This document shows positions 53,333-62,550 of a stretch of 64,000 nucleotides of DNA, piece by piece; the first letter of the stretch is position 1, and the number at the start of each line of letters is the position of its first letter. Both the position numbers and the translations under genes were made by a program. The notes beneath the pieces were generated by a model that saw only the letters and a list, made by a program, of their open reading frames with translations, was not told where the DNA came from and did no database searches. The stretch is from Bosea sp. BIWAKO-01 (GTDB lineage Bacteria > Pseudomonadota > Alphaproteobacteria > Rhizobiales > Beijerinckiaceae): assembly GCF_001748145.1 (NCBI RefSeq), contig NZ_BCQA01000001.1:4552501-4616500 (forward strand), in the 5' to 3' direction.

Positions 53333-54037
53333 ATGTCCGATCTTTCTGCCTTCCCGATCACCCAGCGCTGGCCGGCCCAGCATCTCGACCGCATCCAGCT
53401 CTATTCGTTGCCGACGCCGAATGGCGTGAAGGTCTCGATCATGCTGGAGGAGACCGGGCTGCCCTATGAGCCGCATACGATCAATATCGGGCAGAACGAG
53501 ACCTGGACTGCGGAATTCCTGTCCCTCAATCCGAATGGCAAGATCCCTGCGATCATCGATCCCAATGGCCCGGGCGGCAAGCCGATCGGCCTGTTCGAGT
53601 CAGGGGCGATCCTGATCTATCTCGCGGAGAAGGCAGGCAAGTTCCTGCCGTCCAATCTGGCGGAGCGCTACGAGACCATCCAGTGGGTGTTCTTCCAGAT
53701 GGCTGCGGTCGGGCCGATGTTCGGTCAGCTCGGCTTCTTCCATAAGTTCGCCGGGCGCGAATACGAGGACAAGCGTCCGCGTGACCGCTACGCGGCCGAG
53801 AGCAAGCGTCTGCTCGGCGTGCTCGAGACGCGTCTCGCCGGTCGCGACTGGATCATGGGCGATGCCTACACCATCGCCGACATTTCCCTGCTCGGCTGGG
53901 TCCGCAACCTCGTTGGATTCTATGGTGCGGGCGAACTCGTCGACTATTCCAGCCTGAAGCATGTGCCGGCCTGGCTGGAGCGTGGGCTTGCGCGCCCTGC
54001 CGTCCAGCGCGGGCTCGATATCCCGAAACGGCCCTGA
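53333..54037 (+). CDS. Glutathione S-transferase family protein, YfcG/YghU-like
   Basis: A 234-residue protein with thioredoxin-like N-terminal domain (IQLYSLPTPNGVKVSIMLEETGLPYEPHTINI, cis-Pro in NGKIPAIID and ESGAILIYLAEKAG) and an alpha-helical C-terminal domain with the DAYTIADISLLGWVRN motif. The TPNG start is like the disulfide-bond reductases YfcG/YghU and Ure2p. I chose ATG 53333 with GGAG upstream. It stands alone between the GNAT-like gene and the prpD module. Confidence 0.9.
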   Translation: MSDLSAFPITQRWPAQHLDRIQLYSLPTPNGVKVSIMLEETGLPYEPHTINIGQNETWTAEFLSLNPNGKIPAIIDPNGPGGKPIGLFESGAILIYLAEKAGKFLPSNLAERYETIQWVFFQMAAVGPMFGQLGFFHKFAGREYEDKRPRDRYAAESKRLLGVLETRLAGRDWIMGDAYTIADISLLGWVRNLVGFYGAGELVDYSSLKHVPAWLERGLARPAVQRGLDIPKRP

Positions 54038-54044
54038 GGGCTTC

Positions 54045-54073
54045 GATGCAGCCGCCGTTGTTGCGGCTGCATC
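54045..54073 (+). terminator. Terminator-like hairpin after the GST gene
   Basis: GATGCAGCCGC and GCGGCTGCATC form a perfect 11-bp stem with a seven-base loop, starting 7 bases after the stop. No clear T run follows, so termination may be weak or Rho-assisted. Confidence 0.6.
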
Positions 54074-54230
54074 CTGCTCTGATTCCTTGGATTTCCTGAA
54101 TCTTACGCCGACTTCCCAAGGTCGACCTGGAACACTGCGCGCAGTGATGTGAGAGGGCTCCGACCCGCAAGGCCCTCAATCAGGAGGAGGACCGGCAGCG
54201 GAGAGGGTATATCGGGTAGCGCTCAATTAT

Positions 54231-54238
54231 TGTCGACA
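54231..54238. promoter_or_regulatory. Operator-like site TGTCGACA, upstream copy
   Basis: Part of ATTGTCGACAGTAT, a near-perfect palindrome in AT-rich DNA. With the second copy at 54294 it probably forms a paired binding site for the GntR/FCD regulator encoded at 59892, whose family prefers TNGTNNNACNA-like operators. Confidence 0.55.
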
Positions 54239-54293
54239 GTATTTCATTTTGTGCGGTCTGAAGCTTGCGTTTCAGCCGTTCACATGAAACATA

Positions 54294-54301
54294 TGTCGAC
54301 A
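54294..54301. promoter_or_regulatory. Operator-like site TGTCGACA, downstream copy
   Basis: Part of ATATGTCGACAATAAAT. It starts exactly 63 bases after the first copy, equal to six helical turns, so both sites face the same side of the DNA and could be bridged by a looped repressor. The prpD start is 57 bases downstream. Confidence 0.55.
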
Positions 54302-54358
54302 ATAAATCTCCGGCGGCGCTAGGCGACCAGCCGGATCGGCGTGAGGAAATGCCCGTCC

Positions 54359-55810
54359 ATGGCTCGATTCAACAACAATGAACGCCCCGCTCCGGATGGC
54401 GTGCTCGTCGATATCGCCGATTACGTCCTGAACGATCGTGTCGACAGTTCGCTGGCATACGAGACCGCCCGCAACTGCCTGCTCGACACGCTCGGCTGCG
54501 GGCTCGAGGCTTTGGAGTACCCGGCCTGCACCAAGCTGCTTGGCCCGGTCGTGCCGGGGACTGTGGTTCCGAACGGCGCGCGCGTGCCCGGCACGCCCTA
54601 TCAGCTTGATCCGGTCCAGGCGGCGTTCAATATCGGGACGATGATCCGCTGGCTCGATTTCAACGATTGCTGGCTCGCTGCGGAATGGGGCCACCCGTCG
54701 GATAATCTCGGCGGCATCCTGGCCGTGGCCGACTGGCTGTCACGGACCGCAGTTGCCTCCGGACGGCCGCCGATGACCATGCGCGACGTGCTGACCGCGA
54801 TGATCAAGGCCCATGAGATCCAGGGCTGTCTCGCGCTGGAAAATGCGTTCAACAAGGTTGGGATCGACCATGTCATTCTGGTCAAGGTCGCTTCGACGGC
54901 AGTGGTCGCCGGGCTGCTCGGCCTGAACCGCGAAGAGATCGTCAATGCGCTGTCACTTTCCTTCGTCGATGGGCAGGCCCTGCGAACCTATCGCCACGCA
55001 CCGAATGCGGGCTCGCGCAAGAGCTGGGCGGCCGGAGATGCGACGAGTCGGGCGGTGCGGCTCGCCCTGATCGCCCGGACTGGCGAGATGGGCTACCCCT
55101 CGGCCCTGACGGCGAAGACCTGGGGTTTCTACGATTCCTCATTCCGCGGCCAGGAATTCAAGTTCCAGCGGCCTTACGGCTCCTATGTCATGGAGCATGT
55201 GCTGTTCAAGATTTCCTATCCGGCCGAGTTCCATGCGCAGACGGCCGTCGAAGCCGCGATGACGCTGCAGGCCCATCTCCAGAAGATCGGCCGCAGCAGC
55301 GACGACATTGCTTCGATCCGCGTCCGTACGCACGAGGCTTGCATCCGGATCATCGACAAGCGCGGGCCGCTGCATAACCCGGCCGATCGCGACCACACCC
55401 TCCAGTACATGGTGGCGGTGCCGCTGGTCTTCGGACGGCTTACCGCAGGCGATTACGAAGATGATATCGCCGCCGACCCACGCATCGACGCGCTCCGCGA
55501 CAAGATCGAATGCGTCGAGGATCCTGCTTTCACCCGCGATTATCATGATCCGGAAAAGCGCTCGATCGCCAACGCCATGACGATCACGCTGAATGACGGG
55601 ACGGTGCTGCCCGAACTGGTGGTGGAATACCCGATCGGCCACAAGCGCCGCCGGGGTGATGGCATCCCGCTGCTCGAGGCCAAGTTCCGCACCAATCTCG
55701 CGCGCCGTTTCGTCGAGAAGCGCCAGCGCCAGATCCTCGATGTCTCGCTCGATCAGGCGCGGCTCGAAGCCATGCCGGTGCACGACTACGTCGATCTCTA
55801 CGCGAACTGA
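54359..55810 (+). CDS. prpD: MmgE/PrpD-family protein, 2-methylcitrate dehydratase-like
   Basis: A 483-residue protein of the MmgE/PrpD fold. Landmarks are LLDTLGCGLEALEYPACTKLLGP, FNIGTMIRWLDFNDCWLAAEWGHPSDNLGGILAVAD, SFVDGQALRTYRHAPNAGSRKSWAAGDATSRAV and VEYPIGHKRRR, all matching PrpD. It dehydrates 2-methylcitrate or a related tricarboxylate. I chose ATG 54359. It is followed six bases later by a PrpB-like lyase, but no prpC is present. Confidence 0.88.
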   Translation: MARFNNNERPAPDGVLVDIADYVLNDRVDSSLAYETARNCLLDTLGCGLEALEYPACTKLLGPVVPGTVVPNGARVPGTPYQLDPVQAAFNIGTMIRWLDFNDCWLAAEWGHPSDNLGGILAVADWLSRTAVASGRPPMTMRDVLTAMIKAHEIQGCLALENAFNKVGIDHVILVKVASTAVVAGLLGLNREEIVNALSLSFVDGQALRTYRHAPNAGSRKSWAAGDATSRAVRLALIARTGEMGYPSALTAKTWGFYDSSFRGQEFKFQRPYGSYVMEHVLFKISYPAEFHAQTAVEAAMTLQAHLQKIGRSSDDIASIRVRTHEACIRIIDKRGPLHNPADRDHTLQYMVAVPLVFGRLTAGDYEDDIAADPRIDALRDKIECVEDPAFTRDYHDPEKRSIANAMTITLNDGTVLPELVVEYPIGHKRRRGDGIPLLEAKFRTNLARRFVEKRQRQILDVSLDQARLEAMPVHDYVDLYAN

Positions 55811-55816
55811 GGCCCC

Positions 55817-56749
55817 ATGCCCTATCTCGTTGCCTCTGATTGTCCTTCGCAACCGGCCGGCGAGCGCTTTCGAGCGTTGGTCGGGCGGGGTGGTATCGTC
55901 CAGTTGCCCGGCAGCCATAACGGCATGGCGGCCCTGCAGGCGAAAGCTGCCGGTTTCGAGGCGCTCTATCTCTCGGGCGCGGCCATGACAGCTTCGATGG
56001 GGCTGCCCGATCTCGGCATCATCACGGTCGACGAGGTTGCCTTCTTCATCCGGCAGGTGGCGCGGGCCAGCGGCCTGCCGGTGCTGGTCGATGGCGATAC
56101 AGGCTATGGCGAGGCCCTCAACGTCATGAACATGGTCCGCGCCTTCGAAGACGCGGGCGCGGGCGCCGTCCATATCGAAGACCAGTTGCTGCCGAAGAAA
56201 TGCGGCCATCTCAACGACAAGAAGCTCGCCGACGCCCATGACATGGCGGCCAAGGTTGCGGCTGCGGCCAAGGCCCGCCGACATCTCTACGTCATCGCCC
56301 GCACCGATGCGGCGGCGAGCGAGGGCATCGACGGCGCGGTCGCGCGCGCAAAGCTCTATCTCGAGGCCGGTGCCGACGCGATCTTCCCGGAGGCGCTCAC
56401 CACGGCCGAGATGTTCAAGGAGTTCGCGCGCCGTGTGCCGGGCGTGCCGCTGCTCGCCAACATGACCGAGTTCGGACGGACGCCTTTCTTCACCGCCTCC
56501 GAGTTCGAGGCGATGGGCTACCGCATGGTGATCTGGCCGGTCTCCTCGCTGCGCGTCGCCAACAAGGCGCAGGAGAGGCTTTACGCAGCGCTGGCCCGCG
56601 ATGGCGGCACGCATGGCATGGTCGAGCAGATGCAGACCCGCGCCGAGCTCTACGCGACCATCGGACTGCACGACTACGAGGCGCTGGATGCTTCCATCGT
56701 GGCGACCATCACGCCGGAAGCCATGCCGCAGCACGAGCGGAGCGCCTGA
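55817..56749 (+). CDS. prpB: Methylisocitrate lyase-like protein (PrpB/ICL superfamily)
   Basis: A 310-residue TIM-barrel lyase. Key motifs are GGIVQLPGSHNGMAALQAKAAGFEALYLSG, LVDGDTGYGEALNV, IEDQLLPKKCGH with the catalytic cysteine, and ARTDAAASEG. It cleaves 2-methylisocitrate to pyruvate and succinate, or a related hydroxy acid. The start lies six bases after prpD. Related lyases such as dimethylmalate lyase share these motifs, so the precise substrate is open. Confidence 0.88.
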   Translation: MPYLVASDCPSQPAGERFRALVGRGGIVQLPGSHNGMAALQAKAAGFEALYLSGAAMTASMGLPDLGIITVDEVAFFIRQVARASGLPVLVDGDTGYGEALNVMNMVRAFEDAGAGAVHIEDQLLPKKCGHLNDKKLADAHDMAAKVAAAAKARRHLYVIARTDAAASEGIDGAVARAKLYLEAGADAIFPEALTTAEMFKEFARRVPGVPLLANMTEFGRTPFFTASEFEAMGYRMVIWPVSSLRVANKAQERLYAALARDGGTHGMVEQMQTRAELYATIGLHDYEALDASIVATITPEAMPQHERSA

Positions 56750-56854
56750 CGACCAGTATGCGAGCCGGTGCGGGCCGGCGACCAAGCTCCGCGCGTCGCG
56801 CGGCAAAACACGACCAGCCAGACAAGGCGGCGACAACCCACGGGAGGAAACGAG

Positions 56855-57805
56855 ATGTTGAGGCGTCTGATGACGACTGGCGCGATGGCGCTGGTCCTGA
56901 GCACGGGCATGGCTGCTGCCGAACCGGCCAAAGTGATGATCCCGGCCAATCCGGGTGGAGGCTGGGACGGTGCGGGCCGTCACACGATGGCGGCTTTCGC
57001 GCAGTCGAAGGTCTTCACGGACGGTGCGTCCTTCACCAACAAGGGCGGCGCAGCCGGCACGATCGGGCTTGCCGAATTCGTCCGCACGTCCAAGGGCGAC
57101 GACAATGCGCTGCTGGTCACGGGCGTCATCATGGTCGGTGGCGTCATCACCAATCAGACGCCTGTGTCCCTGAAGGACACCACCCCGCTGCTGCGCCTGA
57201 CCAATGAGTACAACGCGATCGCTGTCCCCGCGAATTCGCCGATCAAGACGCCGCAGGATTTCATCGCGGCGATGAAGGCCGATCCCGGCGCGCTCTCCGT
57301 CGGCGGCGGTTCGGCCGGCGGCGCAGACCACGTCATGCTGGCGCTGCTCGCCAAGCACGCCGGGGCTCCGGTCGCGAAAATCAATTTCGTGTCGTTCTCG
57401 GGTGGGGAAATCCTGGCTGCGCTCGGCGGCGGCAAGATCAAGGCCGCGATCTCCGGCGCGTCGGAGTTTCGCCAGTTCGCCGAAACCGGTCGCATCCGCA
57501 TCATCGCGGTTTCGGGCCCGACGCGGGTCGACGGGCTCAATGCGCCGACACTGAAGGAATCCGGCATTCCGGTCGAGATCGGCAACTGGCGCGGCTTCGT
57601 CGGCGCGCCGGGCATGAGCGAGGCGGCCAAGAAGACCTGGCTCGATCGCTTCGCCAAGCTGCACCAGACGCCGGTCTGGAAGGAAACGCTGAAGACTCAG
57701 GGTTGGGAAGATGCCTATCTCCCGGGCGATCAGTTCGCTGCCTTCCTCAAGGCCGAGGATGCGAGCTGGTCGAGCGCACTCAAGGAAGTCGGCATCCTGA
57801 AATGA
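56855..57805 (+). CDS. tctC: Tripartite tricarboxylate transporter binding protein TctC
   Basis: A 316-residue periplasmic protein with a signal peptide (MLRRLMTTGAMALVLSTGMAAAE), and the TctC (Bug family) motifs KVMIPANPGGGWDGAGR, FTNKGGAAGTIGLAEF and SVGGGSAGGADHV. The ATG at 56855 has GGGAGGA upstream. It captures a carboxylate for the TctBA membrane unit encoded downstream. Linkage to prpD/prpB suggests a branched tri- or dicarboxylate. Confidence 0.92.
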   Translation: MLRRLMTTGAMALVLSTGMAAAEPAKVMIPANPGGGWDGAGRHTMAAFAQSKVFTDGASFTNKGGAAGTIGLAEFVRTSKGDDNALLVTGVIMVGGVITNQTPVSLKDTTPLLRLTNEYNAIAVPANSPIKTPQDFIAAMKADPGALSVGGGSAGGADHVMLALLAKHAGAPVAKINFVSFSGGEILAALGGGKIKAAISGASEFRQFAETGRIRIIAVSGPTRVDGLNAPTLKESGIPVEIGNWRGFVGAPGMSEAAKKTWLDRFAKLHQTPVWKETLKTQGWEDAYLPGDQFAAFLKAEDASWSSALKEVGILK

Positions 57806-57877
57806 CGGTCTGACGGCGCGGCGCGTGACCGGTGGTTGCGCGCCGTCGCCGACGCTTGTTCTCGCGGAGCCCGAACG

Positions 57878-58369
57878 ATGTCGGTCAATCCAAGCAGACA
57901 GGATGCCCGCAAGCCGCGCCCATGGTGGCTGGGGCTTGGCGTGCTCGCGATGGGAGCCCTGTGGCTCAATGGGGCGCGCAGCATCGCCTCGACCACGAAC
58001 TATATCGGGGTCGGGCCGGCGGCTATCATTCTGGCCGTCGGGATCGGGCTCACCATCCTTGGGGTGATCCTGATCACCCAGACGATGCGAGGAGAGCTCG
58101 TCGCGGCCGCGGAGGGGGAGGATGAAGCGCCTCCTTCGCGCTCGGCCTTCCTGCTCGCGCTGGCCGGGGTGAGCATTCCGTTGCTGACAATCCGCTGGCT
58201 CGGCTTCCCGTTGTCGGCGATGCTCGCGTTCACGCTGGTGACACATGCCTTCGGCTCGCGCCGAACCGGGCTCGACCTCGGGGTCGGAGCCGTGCTCGGT
58301 AGTGCTGCGTGGTTTGGCTTCTCCCGCCTCGGCATCAGCCTGGGTCCATTCCTGCCTCTGATTGGGTGA
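57878..58369 (+). CDS. tctB: Tripartite tricarboxylate transporter small membrane protein TctB
   Basis: A 163-residue membrane protein with about four helices ([73 protein letters not shown] and the C-terminal [16 protein letters not shown]). Layout and position between tctC and tctA identify it. The start at ATG 57878 is preceded by GGAGC. Confidence 0.87.
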   Translation: MSVNPSRQDARKPRPWWLGLGVLAMGALWLNGARSIASTTNYIGVGPAAIILAVGIGLTILGVILITQTMRGELVAAAEGEDEAPPSRSAFLLALAGVSIPLLTIRWLGFPLSAMLAFTLVTHAFGSRRTGLDLGVGAVLGSAAWFGFSRLGISLGPFLPLIG

Positions 58370-58373
58370 AGCC

Positions 58374-59888
58374 ATGGACATCCTGAACCAGCTGATTGGC
58401 GGATTTGCGGTCGCGCTGCAGCCGATGAACCTGTTCTGGGCGCTGATCGGTTGTGCGCTCGGCACTGCCGTCGGCGTGCTTCCCGGGATCGGGCCGGCAC
58501 TGACCATCGCGCTGCTGCTGCCGGTCACGGCGCAGGTCGCTCCCGCCTCGGCCTTCATCATGTTCGCCGGCATTCTCTACGGCGCACTCTATGGCGGTTC
58601 GACGACCTCGATCCTGCTCAATACGCCCGGCGAGAGCGGGGCGGTGATGACGGCACTCGAAGGCAACCGCATGGCGCGCAACGGACGCGGCGCGGCCGCG
58701 CTGGCGACGGCGGCGATCGGCTCCTTCGTCGCGGGCACGATCGGCACCCTGGCTCTGACCTTTCTTGCTCCCGCGATCGCGGAGCTCGCCTTCGTCTTCG
58801 GACCTGAGGACTATTTCGCCCTGATGGTCCTGTCCTTCACCTCGGTGGCCGTGGTGATGGGCCGGTCGATGGTGCGCGGCTTCACCGCGCTGTTCTTCGG
58901 CCTGGCACTGGGCACGATCGGCATCGACACTCAGACCGGGCAGACCCGGATGGTCTTCGGAACGCTCGAACTGCTCGACGGCGTCTCCTTCACCGTCGTG
59001 CTGGTGTCGCTCTTTGCGATCGGCGAAGCGCTCTATGTGGCTAGCCGCAGCGGCACCGTGCCGGCGGCGATCAACCCGCTATCGGGCGGGAGCTGGATGA
59101 CCCGGCAGGACTGGGCGCGTTCCTGGAAGCCGTGGCTGCGGGGCAGCGTCATCGGCTTTCCGATCGGCGCATTGCCGGCAGGCGGCACGGAGATTCCGAC
59201 CTTCCTGTCCTATGCGCTGGAGCGCCGCCTGAGCAAGCATCCGAAGGAGTTCGGACACGGTGCGATCGAGGGTGTCGCCGGCCCGGAAGCCGCCAATAAT
59301 GCGGCCGCAGCCGGAATTCTCGTGCCGTTGCTGACGCTCGGTCTGCCTTCGACCGCGACGGCCGCGGTGCTGCTCGCCGCCTTTCAGAACTACGGGCTGC
59401 AGCCCGGGCCGATGCTGTTTGCGACCAATCCTGACTTGCTCTGGGGCCTGATTGCTTCGCTCTATATCGGCAACCTGATCCTGCTCGTGCTGAACCTGCC
59501 ACTGGTCGGCATCTGGGTGCGGCTGCTGCTGATCCCGCGGCACTATATCTATGGCGGCATCGTCGTCTTCGCGCTGGTCGGCGTCTGGGGGCTGTCGACC
59601 TCCTGGATGGATCTGCTGCTGATGTGCGGCCTCGGGCTCATCGGTTATGTGGCGCGGGTCTATGATTTCCCGATTGCGCCCGTGCTGATCGGCCTGATCC
59701 TCGGGCCGCAGGCCGAAATCCAGCTGCGGCGTGCTCTTGCGGTCAGCCAGGGCGACTGGGGCGTGCTGGTCAGCACGCCGATCGCCGCGACGCTGCTCTC
59801 GATCGCGCTTCTCGTGCTGGTGGTGCCCCCGATGCTGGCTCGGCTTCGGTCGCGGCCGAAAGCCGAGCCCGCCATTTCCACCGGCTGA
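58374..59888 (+). CDS. tctA: Tripartite tricarboxylate transporter large permease TctA
   Basis: A 504-residue protein with about 12 helices. TctA motifs include [44 protein letters not shown] and [21 protein letters not shown]. It is the transport channel for the carboxylate bound by TctC. Start ATG 58374 is four bases after the tctB stop. It ends four bases before the convergent GntR gene. Confidence 0.94.
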   Translation: MDILNQLIGGFAVALQPMNLFWALIGCALGTAVGVLPGIGPALTIALLLPVTAQVAPASAFIMFAGILYGALYGGSTTSILLNTPGESGAVMTALEGNRMARNGRGAAALATAAIGSFVAGTIGTLALTFLAPAIAELAFVFGPEDYFALMVLSFTSVAVVMGRSMVRGFTALFFGLALGTIGIDTQTGQTRMVFGTLELLDGVSFTVVLVSLFAIGEALYVASRSGTVPAAINPLSGGSWMTRQDWARSWKPWLRGSVIGFPIGALPAGGTEIPTFLSYALERRLSKHPKEFGHGAIEGVAGPEAANNAAAAGILVPLLTLGLPSTATAAVLLAAFQNYGLQPGPMLFATNPDLLWGLIASLYIGNLILLVLNLPLVGIWVRLLLIPRHYIYGGIVVFALVGVWGLSTSWMDLLLMCGLGLIGYVARVYDFPIAPVLIGLILGPQAEIQLRRALAVSQGDWGVLVSTPIAATLLSIALLVLVVPPMLARLRSRPKAEPAISTG

Positions 59889-59891
59889 GTG

Positions 59892-60614
59892 CTATTCGCT
59901 GGCCCCGGCGCGGCGCTTTGCCGGCTTGATGGCCTCGACTGCGGATAGCGCCGCCTGCAAGGCTGTCCGGGCGGCGCGGATGTGACGCCGCATCAGGATC
60001 TCCGCCAGCTCGCCGTCGCGATGGCTGATCGCCTCCGTGATGCGCACATGTTCGCGCCAGGCCTCGCGCCCGCGTCCCCGAACGGTCGAATGCAGACGCC
60101 GGCACAAGCGCAGCCGCGGATAGAATTGCTCGCATAGCAATTCGGCGAGGATCGGATTGCCGCTGCCATTGGCGATGCGTCGATGGAAATCCGCCTCCGG
60201 CTCGTCCTGCAGATAGGCGCCGAGGGGATTGCGCTCGATCTCGTCGCGATGGCCGGCGACGAGATCCTCGAGCGCCCTGATCTCGGTATCGCTCATGTTC
60301 TCGGCGGCGAGGCGGGCGGCCATGCCCTCGGTGGCTTCGCGTACATCGAGCAGAGCGAGGAACTCCGCGGCGCTGGGCTCGGCGACGCGCACGCCTTGAT
60401 TGGCGACATAGGTGACGAGTCCGCGCTCCTGGAGGCGGCGGATCGCTTCGCGTACAGGCGCCCGGCTGGCGCCGTAGCGCCGCGCGATGACGGGTTCGCT
60501 CAGCTTCTCGCCGGGCGCAAGTTCACCGGCGACGATGGCCTGTGAAAGCGCATCGTAAAGCCGGACGGTCAGGCCCGTCGTGATGACGCTGTCCTGGCTG
60601 TCGCTGTCTGACAT
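59892..60614 (-). CDS. GntR-family (FCD) transcriptional regulator
   Basis: A 240-residue FadR-type regulator: winged helix with KLSEPVIARRYGASRAPVREAIRRLQERGLV (residues about 38-68) and C-terminal FCD ligand domain with the metal-binding pattern D-H...H (EADFHRRIA, WREHVRI, MRRHIRAAR). It is convergent with the prp-tct operon and probably senses its carboxylate substrate. The paired TGTCGACA sites before prpD are its likely operators. Confidence 0.9.
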   Translation of the reverse strand: MSDSDSQDSVITTGLTVRLYDALSQAIVAGELAPGEKLSEPVIARRYGASRAPVREAIRRLQERGLVTYVANQGVRVAEPSAAEFLALLDVREATEGMAARLAAENMSDTEIRALEDLVAGHRDEIERNPLGAYLQDEPEADFHRRIANGSGNPILAELLCEQFYPRLRLCRRLHSTVRGRGREAWREHVRITEAISHRDGELAEILMRRHIRAARTALQAALSAVEAIKPAKRRAGASE

Positions 60615-60738
60615 GGTCGCTGGCGCTTTCCCGGAATCGGAACGATGGAAGCATAGCGCAAGGGGCCGGGATTTGCCTTGATGATCCGGCCCTCGACCAC
60701 GCGCCTTCCGCGCACGCGCGGAACTGTCGGGACATGGA

Positions 60739-61359
60739 CTAGTCGAGCACCCGCCTGATCTTGGCGAGCGAGGTGGCTTCGTCCTCGTGATAGTCGATCA
60801 TGGTCTTGAAGCGACCTTGCGCGTCCATCAGGTAGACCGAGGCGGTGTGGTCCATCGTGTAGCTGCTCTCGGTCGGGATGCGCTTGGCATAGGCCTTGTA
60901 GGCGCCGATCGCGGCCTCGACCTGCTCGCGACTGCCGGAGAGACCGACGATCCGGGGATCGAAGGACTGCAGATAGAGCGCCATCTGCTCCGGGGTGTCG
61001 CGTTCGGGATCGACCGTGATGAACAGGATCTGCAGCTTGTCCGCGTCGGGGCCGAGCTTGGACAGCCAGTTGGTCATATCGAGCAGCGTCGTGGGGCAGA
61101 CCTCGGGGCAGTGGGTGAAGCCGAAGAACACTGCCATTGGCTTGCCGCGGAAATCGGCGTCGGTGACGGGCTTTCCCTTGTGGTCGACAAGCGTGAAGGA
61201 GCCGCCGACCTGAGGGACACCCTGGCCCGTCGCCAACTCCGTCGATGGGCGTCCAGGGCCGTCGACCTGCCACCAGCCCAGCAGAATCGCGGCGCTGACG
61301 AAGGTGATGACGCCGACCAGGAGCCAGGCGCCATAGCGAATGAATTTATGGGCTTGCAT
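60739..61359 (-). CDS. SCO1/SenC-family copper chaperone/thiol oxidoreductase
   Basis: A 206-residue protein with an N-terminal membrane helix (GAWLLVGVITFVSAAILLGWW) and a thioredoxin fold. The copper-binding motif HCPEVCP and the later histidine in YTMDHTASVYLMD are intact. SCO proteins deliver copper to CuA or CuB oxidase sites. In this genome it could support the cbb3 oxidase encoded at 43842-51725, which is inference. Confidence 0.93.
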   Translation of the reverse strand: MQAHKFIRYGAWLLVGVITFVSAAILLGWWQVDGPGRPSTELATGQGVPQVGGSFTLVDHKGKPVTDADFRGKPMAVFFGFTHCPEVCPTTLLDMTNWLSKLGPDADKLQILFITVDPERDTPEQMALYLQSFDPRIVGLSGSREQVEAAIGAYKAYAKRIPTESSYTMDHTASVYLMDAQGRFKTMIDYHEDEATSLAKIRRVLD

Positions 61360-61391
61360 GCTTGATGTCGGCTCTGTCGGCGTTCGCCGGC

Positions 61392-62450
61392 TTATTGTTT
61401 GGCAAGAGAGGCGGTCGTCTCGACCTCGGCGGCTTGATCCCCGCCGCCATACGGGTCGGCCAATGCAGCTTCCGGCCGGCTGATCTCGACCTTGCCTGCG
61501 ACCATGGTCTGCATCCGCTCCGGCCCCAGCTTCTGCAGGAGGCCGCGAAAGCTCTTGTGCATGCCGCCATCGAGATAGGCGTAGTTCATCGCGGGCATGC
61601 CGCTGCCGACCAGTTCGGCAAAGCGCTGCTCGTCACGGGACTGGCGCTGCGCCACGACCGCGGCGAAGGTCGGTTCGACCTCATAGGCCGGGCAGGGCGC
61701 ATCGGGGCTGAAGGGCCCAGATCCCGCACCGGGATTGAAGACATAGCGGCGGCCGCAGGCGGCGAGCACCGGCGGCTGCCGTGTCGCCTCGAAATGGTCT
61801 GAGCCTTCCTTGAGATTACGCCAAAAGGCGATGTTCGGATTGCTGCGATGCCGGGCCATGTTTTGCGGCGTCATGCGGAAGGGCAGCGCCTGGACCTGGA
61901 AGCTGCGCTGTCCGCCTGCAAAGGCCTCGCGCGCCAGGCCGTAGATTTCGGTGACGCCTTCATCCGTCATGGCGTAGCAGCCAGCCGAGGTGCAGGCGCC
62001 GTGCACCATCAGGGCCGAGCCTGTATAGCCTTGCGCTTGCTCGACAGCGTTGGGGTAGCCGAGATTGAAGGACAGGTAGAACTGCGAGCGCGGATTCATA
62101 AGGTCCGCGGTCACGGTGTAGAACCCCTCCGGAGCCTGCCGGTCGCCCTCGCGCTTCTTGGGGCCGAGTTGCCCTGACCAGCGGCACATTGGATAGGTCT
62201 TGAGCAGAGCGTATTGCCCGCTGCGATCCCGCTTCCAGACTTCGAGTTCGCTTTCTTGCTTGAAGAGGCGCACCAGGATCGGATCGGCCTGCGTCATGCC
62301 CTTGCCGGACATCTCGGCCACGAGACGGGCCGGCAGAGGCTGCAGATGGCGCGTGTCGCCTTCTCCGCTGACACAGCCGCTCAGCGCAACGGCACCGAGC
62401 GCCAATGCGAGGGCGAGACCGAGGAAGGGGCGAGGTTGACGTGCGGACAT
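61392..62450 (-). CDS. Lipoprotein L,D-transpeptidase (YkuD family)
   Basis: A 352-residue exported lipoprotein with lipobox LSGC (about residue 26). The YkuD catalytic motif is MVHGACTSAGCYAMTD, with the cysteine nucleophile. YafK/ErfK-type proteins cross-link or modify peptidoglycan or attach proteins to it. The long C-terminal part after the catalytic domain is rich in alanine and glutamate and has no assigned role. It precedes the SCO gene. Confidence 0.9.
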   Translation of the reverse strand: MSARQPRPFLGLALALALGAVALSGCVSGEGDTRHLQPLPARLVAEMSGKGMTQADPILVRLFKQESELEVWKRDRSGQYALLKTYPMCRWSGQLGPKKREGDRQAPEGFYTVTADLMNPRSQFYLSFNLGYPNAVEQAQGYTGSALMVHGACTSAGCYAMTDEGVTEIYGLAREAFAGGQRSFQVQALPFRMTPQNMARHRSNPNIAFWRNLKEGSDHFEATRQPPVLAACGRRYVFNPGAGSGPFSPDAPCPAYEVEPTFAAVVAQRQSRDEQRFAELVGSGMPAMNYAYLDGGMHKSFRGLLQKLGPERMQTMVAGKVEISRPEAALADPYGGGDQAAEVETTASLAKQ

Positions 62451-62550
62451 GCGGGGAAGCGTGGATGATCAAGGCTGACAGGAGGTGAAGAAGCGAGGTT
62501 AACGCTTTCCTACAGGCTGACCCCGGAGCAGGATCAAGCCCAGATCACGC

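Larger units (their letters stand above)
54038..54358. other. 321-base intergenic region before prpD
   Basis: Contains no gene. It holds a hairpin near its left end that ends the GST transcript, and two TGTCGACA sites in an AT-rich stretch before prpD. The promoter of the prp-tct operon should lie between or next to the two sites. Confidence 0.7.

Noticed and set aside
55139..58573. A 1144-codon open frame on the minus strand opposite prpD, prpB and tctCB.
   Set aside because: It is the antisense shadow of high-GC coding sequence; the sense-strand genes have clear families and ribosome sites, while the antisense product is low-complexity and Arg/Asp/Gly/Ala-rich without motifs.
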